Positions 1 through 8,162 of a DNA stretch of 64,000 nt are shown here, in pieces. The number at the start of each line of letters is the position of its first letter. The stretch's first letter is position 1. Origin of the DNA: UBA8752 sp042095055. GTDB lineage: Bacteria; Bacteroidota; Bacteroidia; Flavobacteriales_D; Sanyastnellaceae. Location of the stretch: assembly GCA_042095055.1 (NCBI GenBank), contig JBELBZ010000003.1, positions 62,001 through 126,000 on the forward strand. Direction: 5' to 3'. The notes beneath the pieces were generated by a model. It had not been told where the DNA came from and did no database searches. It worked only from the letters and a program-made list of their open reading frames with translations. Made by a program: the position numbers and the translations under genes.

Positions 1-1624
1 CCCTGAAAGACTGGACGATTTCATCCACCACTGGATGGCGAATCGATATGCCGAGGGTATCCAATTCGTGCATCAAAAACTCGGCCAAGGTCACTTCGAT
101 CTGAGGGGTCTCCTCACCGATTTCATCCTCCACCACGTCTTCAGGCAAGTCCAAAGTCAGCTTCTGGCGGCCATACTGCAGCAACAAGCGCAGCAAATCC
201 TGTTCCCGGCCCTTCCGCCCCACTTTCCCGACCAACTGTGGTTTCCCAATCGGCCCTTGATTCTGGGGTTGGAGCGAGGGAAGCGACGTTTTGGCCTCTT
301 GCTCCATCCGAGAGCGGGCCTGCCTCGACAGCTCCGCCAACAGGTCGTCAGACTGCATGCCCAATCGGCCTGCACTCTCCTGAATGTATACGGTGCGCTT
401 GAGTTCGTCGGGGACCTGCGCAATGCTCTGCACCACGCTTCTCACCAACTCCGTGCGTTTGATGGGGTCGTCCGCAGCCTCCGCATCGAGCAGGTCGATT
501 TTGAAACGGATAAAGTCCCTGCTGTGCTCTGACAGCCATTCCATCAGGGCTTCCCTGCCCATCTTTTTGGCGAAAGTGTCAGGGTCTTCCCCGTCGGGCA
601 GAACAGCCACTTTGACGTCAAGGCCTTCCCCCAGAACAATGTCCACACCTCGGATGGCTGCCCGCAAACCAGCGGGGTCGCCGTCAAACAGCATGGTCAT
701 GCGCTTGCTAAAGCGGCGCAAAAGCCTCACCTGCTCCACCGTGAGCGCTGTGCCAGAGCTGGCCACCACATGCTCCACCCCAGCTTGGCGCATGGCCATG
801 ACATCGGTGTAGCCCTCCACCAGAATGGACTGATCCTCCCGCACAATCGCGTTCCGGGCCATGTGTATGCCATAGAGCGCGCGGGACTTGTCATACAGAG
901 GGCTCTCCGGGCTGTTGACGTATTTCGGGACTTTTTTGTCCGACTTGAGCGTCCGGCCACCAAACCCGATGAACCTTCCCGTGACATCCCGAATGGGGAA
1001 AATCACGCGTCCCCGGTAAAAATCATAGAGTGTCCCGTCCTCCCGCTCCTTGCACAAGCCACTGGCTACGAGCCACTTGTCCTTGTAACCTGCCTTTCGA
1101 GCGGCTACCGCCAACGCCCCTTCTTCGGACCACGGACGTTCCGGACAATAACCCAAGGCAAACCCTTCAATGGTCTCGTCGGTAAAGCCGCGGCTGCGGA
1201 AATATCCAAGCCCTACGCTTTTGCCCTCTCCCGTTTCCAGCAGTTGTTCCGAGTACCATTTTTGGGCCCACGCCGACAAATTCGACAGGCTTTCGCGCTC
1301 AGTCTGTTCTTCGAGCTCTTCCGGTGTGAGTTGCCGCTCTTCTATCTCAATCCCGTACTTCCTGGCCAACCAGCGCAACGCCTCCGGATAGGAGAGTTTT
1401 TCGTGCTCCATCAGGAAGGTGACGGCACTGCCGCCCTTTCCCGAACTGAAATCCTTGAAGATTCCCTTGCCCGGCACCACATAAAAAGACGGCGTCTTTT
1501 CGTTGGTGAACGGGCTCATTCCCCGCATGCTCGTACCGCTCTTTTTGAGCTGCACAAAATCGCCCACCACCTCTTCAATGATGGTGGCCTGCAATATGGC
1601 GTCAACGGTATCCTTCGGAATCAT
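1..1624 (-). CDS. dnaG: DNA primase DnaG (3' end beyond the window)
   Basis: DnaG lays down RNA primers at the replication fork. Reading leftward from the ATG at 1624 gives MIPKDTVDAI, then an N-terminal primase domain with SPFTNEKTPSF, then the Toprim core with VEGYTDV and FDGDPAG (near 750-830), and a C-terminal helicase-interacting region that is cut by the window edge after about 541 codons (the family is about 650). The N-terminal zinc-ribbon fold is recognisable, but the usual Cys/His ligands are absent: the CCPFH of E. coli reads MSPFT, and the second Cys pair reads as Asp and Ser. Related Bacteroidota primases look the same as far as I recall. The gene lies 84 bases downstream of the response regulator on the same strand. 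A weak TACCTTGG box sits at 1644-1651. Confidence 0.95.
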   Translation of the reverse strand, partial: MIPKDTVDAILQATIIEEVVGDFVQLKKSGTSMRGMSPFTNEKTPSFYVVPGKGIFKDFSSGKGGSAVTFLMEHEKLSYPEALRWLARKYGIEIEERQLTPEELEEQTERESLSNLSAWAQKWYSEQLLETGEGKSVGLGYFRSRGFTDETIEGFALGYCPERPWSEEGALAVAARKAGYKDKWLVASGLCKEREDGTLYDFYRGRVIFPIRDVTGRFIGFGGRTLKSDKKVPKYVNSPESPLYDKSRALYGIHMARNAIVREDQSILVEGYTDVMAMRQAGVEHVVASSGTALTVEQVRLLRRFSKRMTMLFDGDPAGLRAAIRGVDIVLGEGLDVKVAVLPDGEDPDTFAKKMGREALMEWLSEHSRDFIRFKIDLLDAEAADDPIKRTELVRSVVQSIAQVPDELKRTVYIQESAGRLGMQSDDLLAELSRQARSRMEQEAKTSLPSLQPQNQGPIGKPQLVGKVGRKGREQDLLRLLLQYGRQKLTLDLPEDVVEDEIGEETPQIEVTLAEFLMHELDTLGISIRHPVVDEIVQSFR

Positions 1625-1708
1625 GCAGTCCTAAACGGGGAAACCAAGGTAAAGCCCGCAAGGGGCGGATGGAAACCGACCGTCAATTTCCCTCAAAAGA
1701 AGGGGCGG

Positions 1709-2404
1709 TCAGTCCGCAATCAGCTTGAACCCTTTGCCATGCACGTTGAGGATCTCCACCCTGGTGTCTTCTTTCAAATGCTTGCGCAATTTGGCAATGT
1801 AGACGTCCATGCTGCGCCCGTTGAAGTAGTTGGCATCGCCCCAAATGGCATTGAGTGCGAACTCCCTCTCGAGCAAGGCGTTTTTCGACTTGGTCAGGAG
1901 AAACAGCAACTCATTCTCCTTGGTGGTCAGCCTCTGGGCATCCTCACCAAAACGCAATTCTTGGCGGTTGTAGTCGTAGATGTAATGTCCAATGGTCATT
2001 TCACCGACCTCGTCTTCTCCTTCTGGAAGTGCTGCAGAACGGCGCAGAATGGCTTCGATGCGCGCCTCCAACTCGTCCATAGAGAATGGCTTCGTCATGT
2101 AATCGTCTGCGCCCACTTTGAAGCCTTGAAGCGTGTCTTCCCTTTGGCTTTTGGCCGTGAGAAAAAGGATGGGGACGTGTCGGTTCAGGCCGCGAATCTC
2201 TTCGGCCACCTGAAACCCGTCTTTGACCGGCATCATCACATCCAGCAGCACAAAGTCATAGGAGCCTACACGGAACTGGCGGACCCCCTCGGCGCCGTCT
2301 TGCGCCCACGTGGTGTTGTAGCCTTTACGGTCTAAAAAGTCGCGAAGCAGCTTTCCCAAGTTGGGATCGTCCTCGCAGAGCAGGATATCGAGCTGTTGTT
2401 TCAT
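1709..2404 (-). CDS. OmpR/PhoB-type response regulator (RprY-like)
   Basis: A 231-residue transcriptional response regulator. The receiver domain (about 1-120) shows the acidic pair at 11-12, phosphoacceptor Asp55 in LLDVMMP and Lys105 in TKPF. The C-terminal half (about 130-230) is a winged-helix effector domain ending in the usual HGKGFKL hairpin. The start codon overlaps the stop of the upstream kinase gene by four bases (ATGA), so the two are translationally coupled and form one two-component system. By length and sequence style it resembles RprY of Bacteroides. The signal and target genes cannot be told from the sequence. Confidence 0.93.
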   Translation of the reverse strand: MKQQLDILLCEDDPNLGKLLRDFLDRKGYNTTWAQDGAEGVRQFRVGSYDFVLLDVMMPVKDGFQVAEEIRGLNRHVPILFLTAKSQREDTLQGFKVGADDYMTKPFSMDELEARIEAILRRSAALPEGEDEVGEMTIGHYIYDYNRQELRFGEDAQRLTTKENELLFLLTKSKNALLEREFALNAIWGDANYFNGRSMDVYIAKLRKHLKEDTRVEILNVHGKGFKLIAD

Positions 2405-3720
2405 GTTGTTTTCTTCTGTTGTGGGAAGACCAAAGTGAATGTGCTGCCCTCACCAGCTGTACTCACAACGTTGATTTCGGCTCCATGTTGTTGCATAACA
2501 GCTTGTACATAGCTCAAACCGAGTCCAAATCCTTTCACGTCGTGCACATTTCCGGTGGGCACCCGATAGAGCTTGTCAAAAACCTTGCCAATGTGTTCCC
2601 GTGGGATGCCAATTCCCTTGTCTTCGAAAGCAACATGCAGAAAACCGCCGTTGTTCCATGAGCGAACCAGCAACTTTGGCTGATCTCCGCCATACTTGAT
2701 GGCGTTGTCTACCAGGTTAAAGACCACATTGGTGAGGTGGGTGCGGTCCCCCTTGACTACAGGGTCTGTTGCCTCCAGCTTGGCTGAAGTTGAACCGCTT
2801 TGCTTCTTGATGTGAATGGCTTGGTTCCGGAGCACTTCTTTCAGAAGGTCATGGAAATTGATGGGCTGACGAAAGAGTTCGAGTTCGCCTTGGTCGAGCA
2901 TGGCAGCGCGCAATACGTTCTCCACAAGCAGGCCCAAGCGTTTGTTTTCTGACCGAATCAATTGGACATAGTACCTCAAATTCTCAGGGTCCGCGGACAT
3001 CTGATCATCCAACAGCGCTTCACCCGCCAGGCCTATTGTAGAGATCGGTGTTTTGAGCTCGTGGGTCATGTTGTTGATGAGGTCCCCCTTCAACCGGTTG
3101 AGCTGCTCGGCCTTGCGCAGTCCATTGGCCGCATACACCGTGAACACCACCAATACCAGCATGAGCAGGAGGTTGGCTGACAGTTCAATCCACATTTCAC
3201 CGGCAAGGGCAAACTTCTTGGCTGGGAAGAACACCGTGTACAATTGAACCTCTTCCAGCACCCGCGTATTTCCAGCGGGGATGCGATAGCCCCCTTCTGA
3301 GAACTTGTCCAAGAGGTCGACATCGTCGTCACGCAAGAAAATGGGCCGACCATAGCGGTCCAGCAGTGCCGAACGAAACGCGATATTGATGCCCCTCCCC
3401 TCGAAGACCAGCATGAGAATGCTGTCCGCCATTGCCATCGCGGCACCGCGTTGGACGGACTCTTGAGCCCGAATTTCCGCCAAGCTGTCAGCAGCAGCGC
3501 CAGTTGAAGGCGACCAGCCGGACACGGGAGGCGGCGGAAAACCAATGGGCATCCTCGACAAAACGTCCTGAACCTCGACCAATGCTGTTCTGGCCTGCTC
3601 GTCGAACAGGTCGCTCCGCGCCCCAACCAGCGCCCTCACCCAACCAAACTGCATCGCCAGCAAGCCGAGCAAAAGCATGCCCATGCCTAAAACGAGTACA
3701 TTGGTGCGGCGTTGTTTCAT
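2401..3720 (-). CDS. Sensor histidine kinase (RprX-like)
   Basis: A 439-residue membrane kinase. A hydrophobic segment at about 7-28 and a second at about 180-200 bracket a periplasmic sensor region of roughly 150 residues with no domain I recognise. After the second segment come the HisKA domain with MTHELKTP (His220), and an HATPase domain with the N-box NLVDNAIKYGG near 335-345, DKGIG near 367-371 and GFGLGL near 397-402. It is first in an operon with the response regulator. A consensus promoter box (TAATTTTG, 3725-3732) ends four bases before the ATG, so the message may be leaderless. Confidence 0.93.
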   Translation of the reverse strand: MKQRRTNVLVLGMGMLLLGLLAMQFGWVRALVGARSDLFDEQARTALVEVQDVLSRMPIGFPPPPVSGWSPSTGAAADSLAEIRAQESVQRGAAMAMADSILMLVFEGRGINIAFRSALLDRYGRPIFLRDDDVDLLDKFSEGGYRIPAGNTRVLEEVQLYTVFFPAKKFALAGEMWIELSANLLLMLVLVVFTVYAANGLRKAEQLNRLKGDLINNMTHELKTPISTIGLAGEALLDDQMSADPENLRYYVQLIRSENKRLGLLVENVLRAAMLDQGELELFRQPINFHDLLKEVLRNQAIHIKKQSGSTSAKLEATDPVVKGDRTHLTNVVFNLVDNAIKYGGDQPKLLVRSWNNGGFLHVAFEDKGIGIPREHIGKVFDKLYRVPTGNVHDVKGFGLGLSYVQAVMQQHGAEINVVSTAGEGSTFTLVFPQQKKTT

Positions 3721-3724
3721 ATGC

Positions 3725-3732
3725 CAAAATTA
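3725..3732 (-). promoter_or_regulatory. -7 promoter box TAATTTTG before the histidine kinase
   Basis: It matches the Bacteroidota -7 consensus TAnnTTTG on the minus strand. Only four bases separate it from the ATG at 3720, which places the predicted transcription start at or next to the start codon. I see no convincing -33 TTG element. Confidence 0.6.
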
Positions 3733-3762
3733 CAGGTGTGTCCGGCGCATTGGCCTCCTAAC

Positions 3763-3770
3763 TATCTTTG
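3763..3770 (+). promoter_or_regulatory. -7 promoter box TATCTTTG before prs
   Basis: A perfect TAnnTTTG match, 17 bases before the prs ATG at 3788. It is divergent from the histidine-kinase promoter inside the same 67-base intergenic region. Confidence 0.6.
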
Positions 3771-3787
3771 CGCCCTCTAAGTAAGCC

Positions 3788-4732
3788 ATGCAAGACCATC
3801 CCATGCGCATTCTAGCCGGTTCGGCATCCCAAGAGCTCGGTGCACGTATCGCCATGGCGTACGGCACATCACTGTGTGCCACCAAGCATACCGTTTTCAG
3901 CGACGGAGAGTTTCGGGTGAGCATAGAGGAAACAGTGCGTGGCAAGGAAGTCGTGATTGTGCAAAGCACTTTTCCGCCTTCTGACAATCTGATGGAATTG
4001 CTGATGCTGGTCGATGCAGCCAAGCGTGCATCAGCCAAGCGTATTGTTGCTGTCATTCCCTATTTCGGCTTTGCACGTCAAGATCGGAAGGACGCCCCGC
4101 GGGTTGCCATTGGCGCCAAGCTGATTGCCAATATGCTCACTGCCGCTGGTGTTGACAGGGTCATCACCATGGACCTTCACGCGGATCAAATCCAAGGCTT
4201 TTTTGAAGTTCCCGTGGATCACTTGTACGGCTCGGCCATTTTCCTGCCCTATCTCGAGAGCTTGAATTTGGACAACCTGCTGATCGCCACCCCGGATACT
4301 GGGGGTACGAAACGGGCCAATGCGTTTGCCAAGTACCTCGGCGTTGACATGGCCATTTGCTACAAGCAGCGCAAGGTCGCCAACCAAGTCGACAGCATGC
4401 GTGTCATCGGCGATGTTGAAGGCAAGGACGTGGTGCTGGTCGATGACATCTGCGATACAGGTGGGACATTGACCAAGGCAGCCGACATGATGAAAGAGCA
4501 TGGAGCCAACAGCGTTCGCGCCGTATGCACCCACGCAGTCTTGTCCGGCCCCGCTTATGAGCGGATTGAAACCAGTTCGTTGACTGAGCTTGTCGTCACG
4601 GACAGCATTCCGCTGCAAGACGGAAAGGCCACAGAAAAAATTACCGTTCTCGATTGCTCGGAGCTGTTCTCAACAGTCATCCGGTGCCTCGTCCAGAACG
4701 AATCCATTAGTTCGCATTTTCTTATTACCTAA
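3788..4732 (+). CDS. prs: Ribose-phosphate pyrophosphokinase (PRPP synthase)
   Basis: It makes PRPP from ribose 5-phosphate and ATP for nucleotide, NAD, histidine and tryptophan synthesis. The protein has 314 residues, normal for the bacterial class I enzyme. Visible motifs are YFGFARQDRK near 92-101, the ATP-binding DLHADQIQGFF near 129-139, and the PRPP loop VLVDDICDTGGTLTK near 216-230. The ATG at 3788 and another at 3803 (MRILAGSAS) are both possible starts. L25 follows nine bases later, and this prs-rplY-pth order is common in bacteria. Confidence 0.96.
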   Translation: MQDHPMRILAGSASQELGARIAMAYGTSLCATKHTVFSDGEFRVSIEETVRGKEVVIVQSTFPPSDNLMELLMLVDAAKRASAKRIVAVIPYFGFARQDRKDAPRVAIGAKLIANMLTAAGVDRVITMDLHADQIQGFFEVPVDHLYGSAIFLPYLESLNLDNLLIATPDTGGTKRANAFAKYLGVDMAICYKQRKVANQVDSMRVIGDVEGKDVVLVDDICDTGGTLTKAADMMKEHGANSVRAVCTHAVLSGPAYERIETSSLTELVVTDSIPLQDGKATEKITVLDCSELFSTVIRCLVQNESISSHFLIT

Positions 4733-4741
4733 TACAACACC

Positions 4742-5368
4742 ATGAAAACTGCATCATTGAGCGGCTCTCCAAGAGAGGGCGTAGGGAAAAAAGGTGCTTC
4801 CGAACTGCGTGCCAAGGGACTGGTTCCCGGCGTGCTCTACGGTGGCCCCGAGCAGGTTCATTTCCAAGTGAACGAAATCCAGTTGAATAAACTGGTCTTC
4901 ACCCCGGAAACGTACCGGTTGAACTTTGAAGTTGGGGACACGACCTACGACTGTATTGTTCAGGACATCCAATTCCACCCGGTAACCGACCGCATTGTGC
5001 ACATCGATCTGCTTCAGATCAGCGCCGACAAGCCCATCCGGGTCAAGTTGCCTGTGCGCACGACAGGGACCAGCGAAGGTGTTCGAAATGGAGGTCGCCT
5101 CCACGTGGTGTACCGCCGCTTGCCGGTTTCCGGTCTCGCGGACCAAATTCCCGAGGACGTGTCATTGGACATCACCCCACTTCTCATTGGTGACTCCCTC
5201 CGTGTAGAGGACCTCAGCGTAGAAGGCTGCAAAGTTGTACTGAACGACTCTGCTGTTGTGCTCGGAATTCGCCGCACACGTGCTGCGATGTCTGCTGATG
5301 CCGAAGGCGAAGTCGAGGGCGAAGGTGTCGAGGGCGGCGAAGCCGCTCCAGAAGGAGGTGAGGAGTAA
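4742..5368 (+). CDS. rplY: 50S ribosomal protein L25/general stress protein Ctc
   Basis: A 208-residue long form of L25, the 5S rRNA-binding ribosomal protein. The N-terminal L25 domain (about 1-90) begins MKTASLSGSPREG. The TL5/CTC-type C-terminal beta domain follows (about 95-185). The last about 25 residues are a Glu/Gly-rich acidic tail, common in Bacteroidota versions. It lies between prs and pth in the usual order. Confidence 0.95.
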   Translation: MKTASLSGSPREGVGKKGASELRAKGLVPGVLYGGPEQVHFQVNEIQLNKLVFTPETYRLNFEVGDTTYDCIVQDIQFHPVTDRIVHIDLLQISADKPIRVKLPVRTTGTSEGVRNGGRLHVVYRRLPVSGLADQIPEDVSLDITPLLIGDSLRVEDLSVEGCKVVLNDSAVVLGIRRTRAAMSADAEGEVEGEGVEGGEAAPEGGEE

Positions 5369-5392
5369 TCTCCAAGACCCCCTCATCTTCTG

Positions 5393-5956
5393 ATGAAGTT
5401 CCTCTTTGTTGGTCTGGGCAATCCTGGAGCTGATTATGTGCGCACGCGCCACAACATCGGCTTCTTGGCCCTGGACGCCCTCGCCGAGGCGTCTGGGGCA
5501 ACGTTTGCCCCGGACCGCCTTGGAGATGTTGCGCGTTGCAAGTTCAAGGGCCGCCAATTGGTCTTGGTCAAGCCGTCCACGTTCATGAACCTGAGCGGAA
5601 AGGCCGTGCGCTATTGGTTAGATGCTGAGAAAATCAGCACCGATCGAATGTTGGTGATCACCGACGACATCAACCTTCCTTTTGGCACCTTGCGCGTGCG
5701 GGCCAAGGGAAGCGATGGGGGGCACAATGGTCTCAAGGACATTCAAGCGGTCTTGGGAACCCCCGTCTACCCCCGATTGAGGTTCGGTGTGGGCGCAGAT
5801 TTTGGGCCAGGACGCCAGGTGGACCATGTTTTGGGTTCATTTTCTGCTGAGGAAGAGCAGGGCTTGGAAGAGCGGCTGAAGAAAACCAATGCCCTCATGC
5901 AGTCCTTTGCATTCATCGGCCTCCAGCGGACGATGAACACCTTTAACAACACTTGA
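5393..5956 (+). CDS. pth: Peptidyl-tRNA hydrolase
   Basis: It recycles peptidyl-tRNAs released from stalled ribosomes. The 187 residues carry the family landmarks: FVGLGNPG at the N-terminus, the catalytic His in TRHNIGF, FMNLSG, and the DDINLPFG and GSDGGHNGLK segments. Length is normal. It is the last gene of the prs-rplY-pth cluster and converges on nadD with only 12 bases between the stops. Confidence 0.96.
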   Translation: MKFLFVGLGNPGADYVRTRHNIGFLALDALAEASGATFAPDRLGDVARCKFKGRQLVLVKPSTFMNLSGKAVRYWLDAEKISTDRMLVITDDINLPFGTLRVRAKGSDGGHNGLKDIQAVLGTPVYPRLRFGVGADFGPGRQVDHVLGSFSAEEEQGLEERLKKTNALMQSFAFIGLQRTMNTFNNT

Positions 5957-5968
5957 TTCGGTCAGCGA

Positions 5969-6577
5969 TCAGTCGGCTGTGTTAAAGCCATAGAGCGCTT
6001 TTTCGCGGATGTACTCTGCCGCGGCATCGGGCAAGAGGTAGCGTGCCGAGTCACCATTGGCAAGGGCCGTCCGCAGATAAGTACTGGATATGCTGATGAT
6101 GGGCGCTGGACTCAAAACGATGCGCTCCCCATCTGGCGCTACTGTCCCGTCCGTAGACCCGACTTCGCCTTCGGCGCGCGCTCGGGGATAGACCAAGAAA
6201 CCCGTTCCATCGACCAGTTCACGCCACCGCGCCCAATGCTGCAGGGTGCGCAAATTGTCCTCCCCGATGATGATCTTGAATTCCCATCCCGGGTGACGAC
6301 GCCGCAAGACGTCCATGGTGTGTGCCGTGTAATTCGGTCTGGGCAACCCAAACTCTGCGTCTTCAGCTTTGAGCCTGGGATTGTCGGCCACCACCCTGTG
6401 CACCATCTCCAATCGGTCGGACTCCGGGGCCAAGTCAGCCGCCTGCTTCATCGGGTTGTGCGGGGTCACCACAAACCACACCTCGTCCAACCCATGATGG
6501 GACACCATGTGTTGCCCGATGATGAGGTGACCCGTATGGATGGGGTTAAATGAGCCGAAATACAGGCCGACCTTCAT
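5969..6577 (-). CDS. nadD: Nicotinate-nucleotide adenylyltransferase
   Basis: It adenylylates nicotinate mononucleotide in NAD synthesis. The nucleotidyltransferase signature GSFNPIHTGHL lies at the N-terminus and the C-terminal ISSTYLR motif is present. I chose the ATG at 6577 (MKVGLYFGSFNP). A GTG at 6583 overlaps the gmk stop and is an alternative that adds two residues. It is third in the overlapping yicC-gmk-nadD operon. Confidence 0.94.
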   Translation of the reverse strand: MKVGLYFGSFNPIHTGHLIIGQHMVSHHGLDEVWFVVTPHNPMKQAADLAPESDRLEMVHRVVADNPRLKAEDAEFGLPRPNYTAHTMDVLRRRHPGWEFKIIIGEDNLRTLQHWARWRELVDGTGFLVYPRARAEGEVGSTDGTVAPDGERIVLSPAPIISISSTYLRTALANGDSARYLLPDAAAEYIREKALYGFNTAD

Positions 6578-6579
6578 GC

Positions 6580-7212
6580 TCACTTCGGTTCTGCTGGCCC
6601 CAAAAAATCGGCCGTGCGTTGGATCAACTCTTGCGTGGCCGTTTCGAGCACATCGTTGACCAATTCTACATCGAACCCAGGAGACCTCTCCATTTCCGCT
6701 GCCGCTTTGGCGAGGCGTCGGGCGATGTCATCTTCACTGTCAGTGCCCCGATTCCGAAGCCGCTCTTCCAGCACCTCCAGTGAAGGAGGGCGGACAAAGA
6801 CCGCTAAAATTTCATCTTTCAATATGGACTTCAGACGCAAGCCGCCTTCCACGTCCACGTCAAACAAGATGTGCTTGCCCGCTGACCAATGCCGCTCCAC
6901 TTCTGCCTTCAAGGTCCCGTAATACCGGCCTGGATAGACCTCTTCCCATTCGAGAAAATCTCCCGCTTCGATGCGCTCTTTGAACCCCTCGGTGGAAAAG
7001 AAATGGTAGTCGTGGCCATGGACCTCATCGCCCCGCGGAGCGCGGTTGGTCGCTGAGATGCTAAAGGCCAGGTCCTCGCGCTCTGCCATCAACTGGCGAA
7101 CCAGCGTTGTCTTTCCAGCCCCAGATGGTGCGGAAAAAACAAGGGCCTTGCAGCCTGCGGTGATGGGGGTCCCAGTGGGCACTGCTTCCTGTGTTGTAGG
7201 GTTTTCGATCAC
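6580..7212 (-). CDS. gmk: Guanylate kinase
   Basis: It phosphorylates GMP to GDP. The 210 residues include a P-loop SAPSGAGKTT near 27-36, the GMP-binding segment SATNRAPRGDEVHGHDYHF and the VYPGRYYGT loop. An N-terminal extension of about 20 residues precedes the usual start of the fold. Its ATG overlaps the yicC stop by four bases. Confidence 0.96.
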   Translation of the reverse strand: MIENPTTQEAVPTGTPITAGCKALVFSAPSGAGKTTLVRQLMAEREDLAFSISATNRAPRGDEVHGHDYHFFSTEGFKERIEAGDFLEWEEVYPGRYYGTLKAEVERHWSAGKHILFDVDVEGGLRLKSILKDEILAVFVRPPSLEVLEERLRNRGTDSEDDIARRLAKAAAEMERSPGFDVELVNDVLETATQELIQRTADFLGPAEPK

Positions 7213-8099
7213 AATATGTTGAGCACTTGCTCCTTGATTTTCTCCAGCTCGTCTTTCATTTGAACGACCAGCCGCTGCATCGCTGCGTCTTGACTCTTGC
7301 TGCCCAAGGTGTTGATTTCCCGGCCAATCTCCTGTCCGATAAAGCCCAACTTTTTGCCCTGTCCAGCATCTCCATCCAACATCTCTTTGAAGTAGGCACA
7401 GTTGGCCTCTAGCCTGACCAGCTCCTCGGTAACGTCCAACTTTTCGAGATAGAAAATGAGCTCGTGCTCAAACCGGTTCTCGTCTATCCTGTCTGGTGGC
7501 AAGTCGGCCTCAAGATGCTCCCGCAAGCGGCCCTTGACGCGCGCTGTGCGGGCCTCAAGCAATGGAGCAAGCTCTTGTCGCAGCCCTTCAATTCGGTCTA
7601 TGCGCTGGCGAAAGTCAGCTTCGAGGATGGCCCCTTCTTGGGTCCGGTATGCTTTAAAGCCGTCACAAGCGCTGTGCACCAAATCCATCATGCCTTTCCA
7701 TTCATCCTCGTCGAGGGTTTCACGGGTATTGCTGATGGCATCGGGAAAACGCAGCACAGACTGCAATTTCTGCAGCTGGCCATCTACATGGCTGGCCGGC
7801 ACCCCATTCTCCTCAAATACGGGATCCAGTTGCTCCACATATTGCTGTACCAATGTGGCGTTGACCTGATGCCGGACGTCTGCCGCATCGGACTCGAAGT
7901 GGATAAAGAAATCCGCCTTGCCCCGCCCAACGGCCTTTCCAAGCTCTTTGCGAAGGCTCATTTCCTTTTCGCGGAATTGTGGCGGCATGCGCACGGAAAG
8001 GTCCAGGCCTTTTCCATTCAGCGATCGAACTTCGACCGTGTATTTGCGCGTTCCGATGTGAGCTTCGGCCTTGCCATAGCCCGTCATGGATAGGATCAT
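7209..8099 (-). CDS. YicC family protein
   Basis: A member of the YicC family, which in E. coli has been linked to RNA turnover as a probable endoribonuclease; its role here is inferred. The start at 8099 gives MILSMTGYGKAE, matching the conserved family N-terminus; the longer reading frame upstream lacks similarity. The C-terminal segment with GKKLGFIGQEIGREINTLGSK is the other family hallmark. The protein has 296 residues. It heads the yicC-gmk-nadD operon and diverges from the polyprenyl synthase gene across 63 bases. Confidence 0.93.
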   Translation of the reverse strand: MILSMTGYGKAEAHIGTRKYTVEVRSLNGKGLDLSVRMPPQFREKEMSLRKELGKAVGRGKADFFIHFESDAADVRHQVNATLVQQYVEQLDPVFEENGVPASHVDGQLQKLQSVLRFPDAISNTRETLDEDEWKGMMDLVHSACDGFKAYRTQEGAILEADFRQRIDRIEGLRQELAPLLEARTARVKGRLREHLEADLPPDRIDENRFEHELIFYLEKLDVTEELVRLEANCAYFKEMLDGDAGQGKKLGFIGQEIGREINTLGSKSQDAAMQRLVVQMKDELEKIKEQVLNIL

Positions 8100-8102
8100 G
8101 CC

Positions 8103-8110
8103 GCAAAATA
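8103..8110 (-). promoter_or_regulatory. Probable -7 box TATTTTGC before yicC
   Basis: It fits TAnnTT with the last two bases GC, and stands three bases before the ATG at 8099. It forms a divergent pair with the box at 8151-8158. Confidence 0.4.
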
Positions 8111-8150
8111 CACCTGCGACCCCACCCGGCATTCAGCCCGTCCATAGAAG

Positions 8151-8158
8151 TACCTTTG
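8151..8158 (+). promoter_or_regulatory. -7 promoter box TACCTTTG before the polyprenyl synthase gene
   Basis: A perfect TAnnTTTG match, four bases before the ATG at 8163. The start codon is supported by alignment of the N-terminus to family members, so the mRNA should have almost no leader. Confidence 0.6.
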
Positions 8159-8162
8159 CTTT

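Noticed and set aside
770..2335. 521-codon open frame on the plus strand
   Set aside because: It runs antisense across dnaG and the response-regulator gene, both clearly real by motif. It has no recognisable domain, and high-GC DNA often leaves such frames open.
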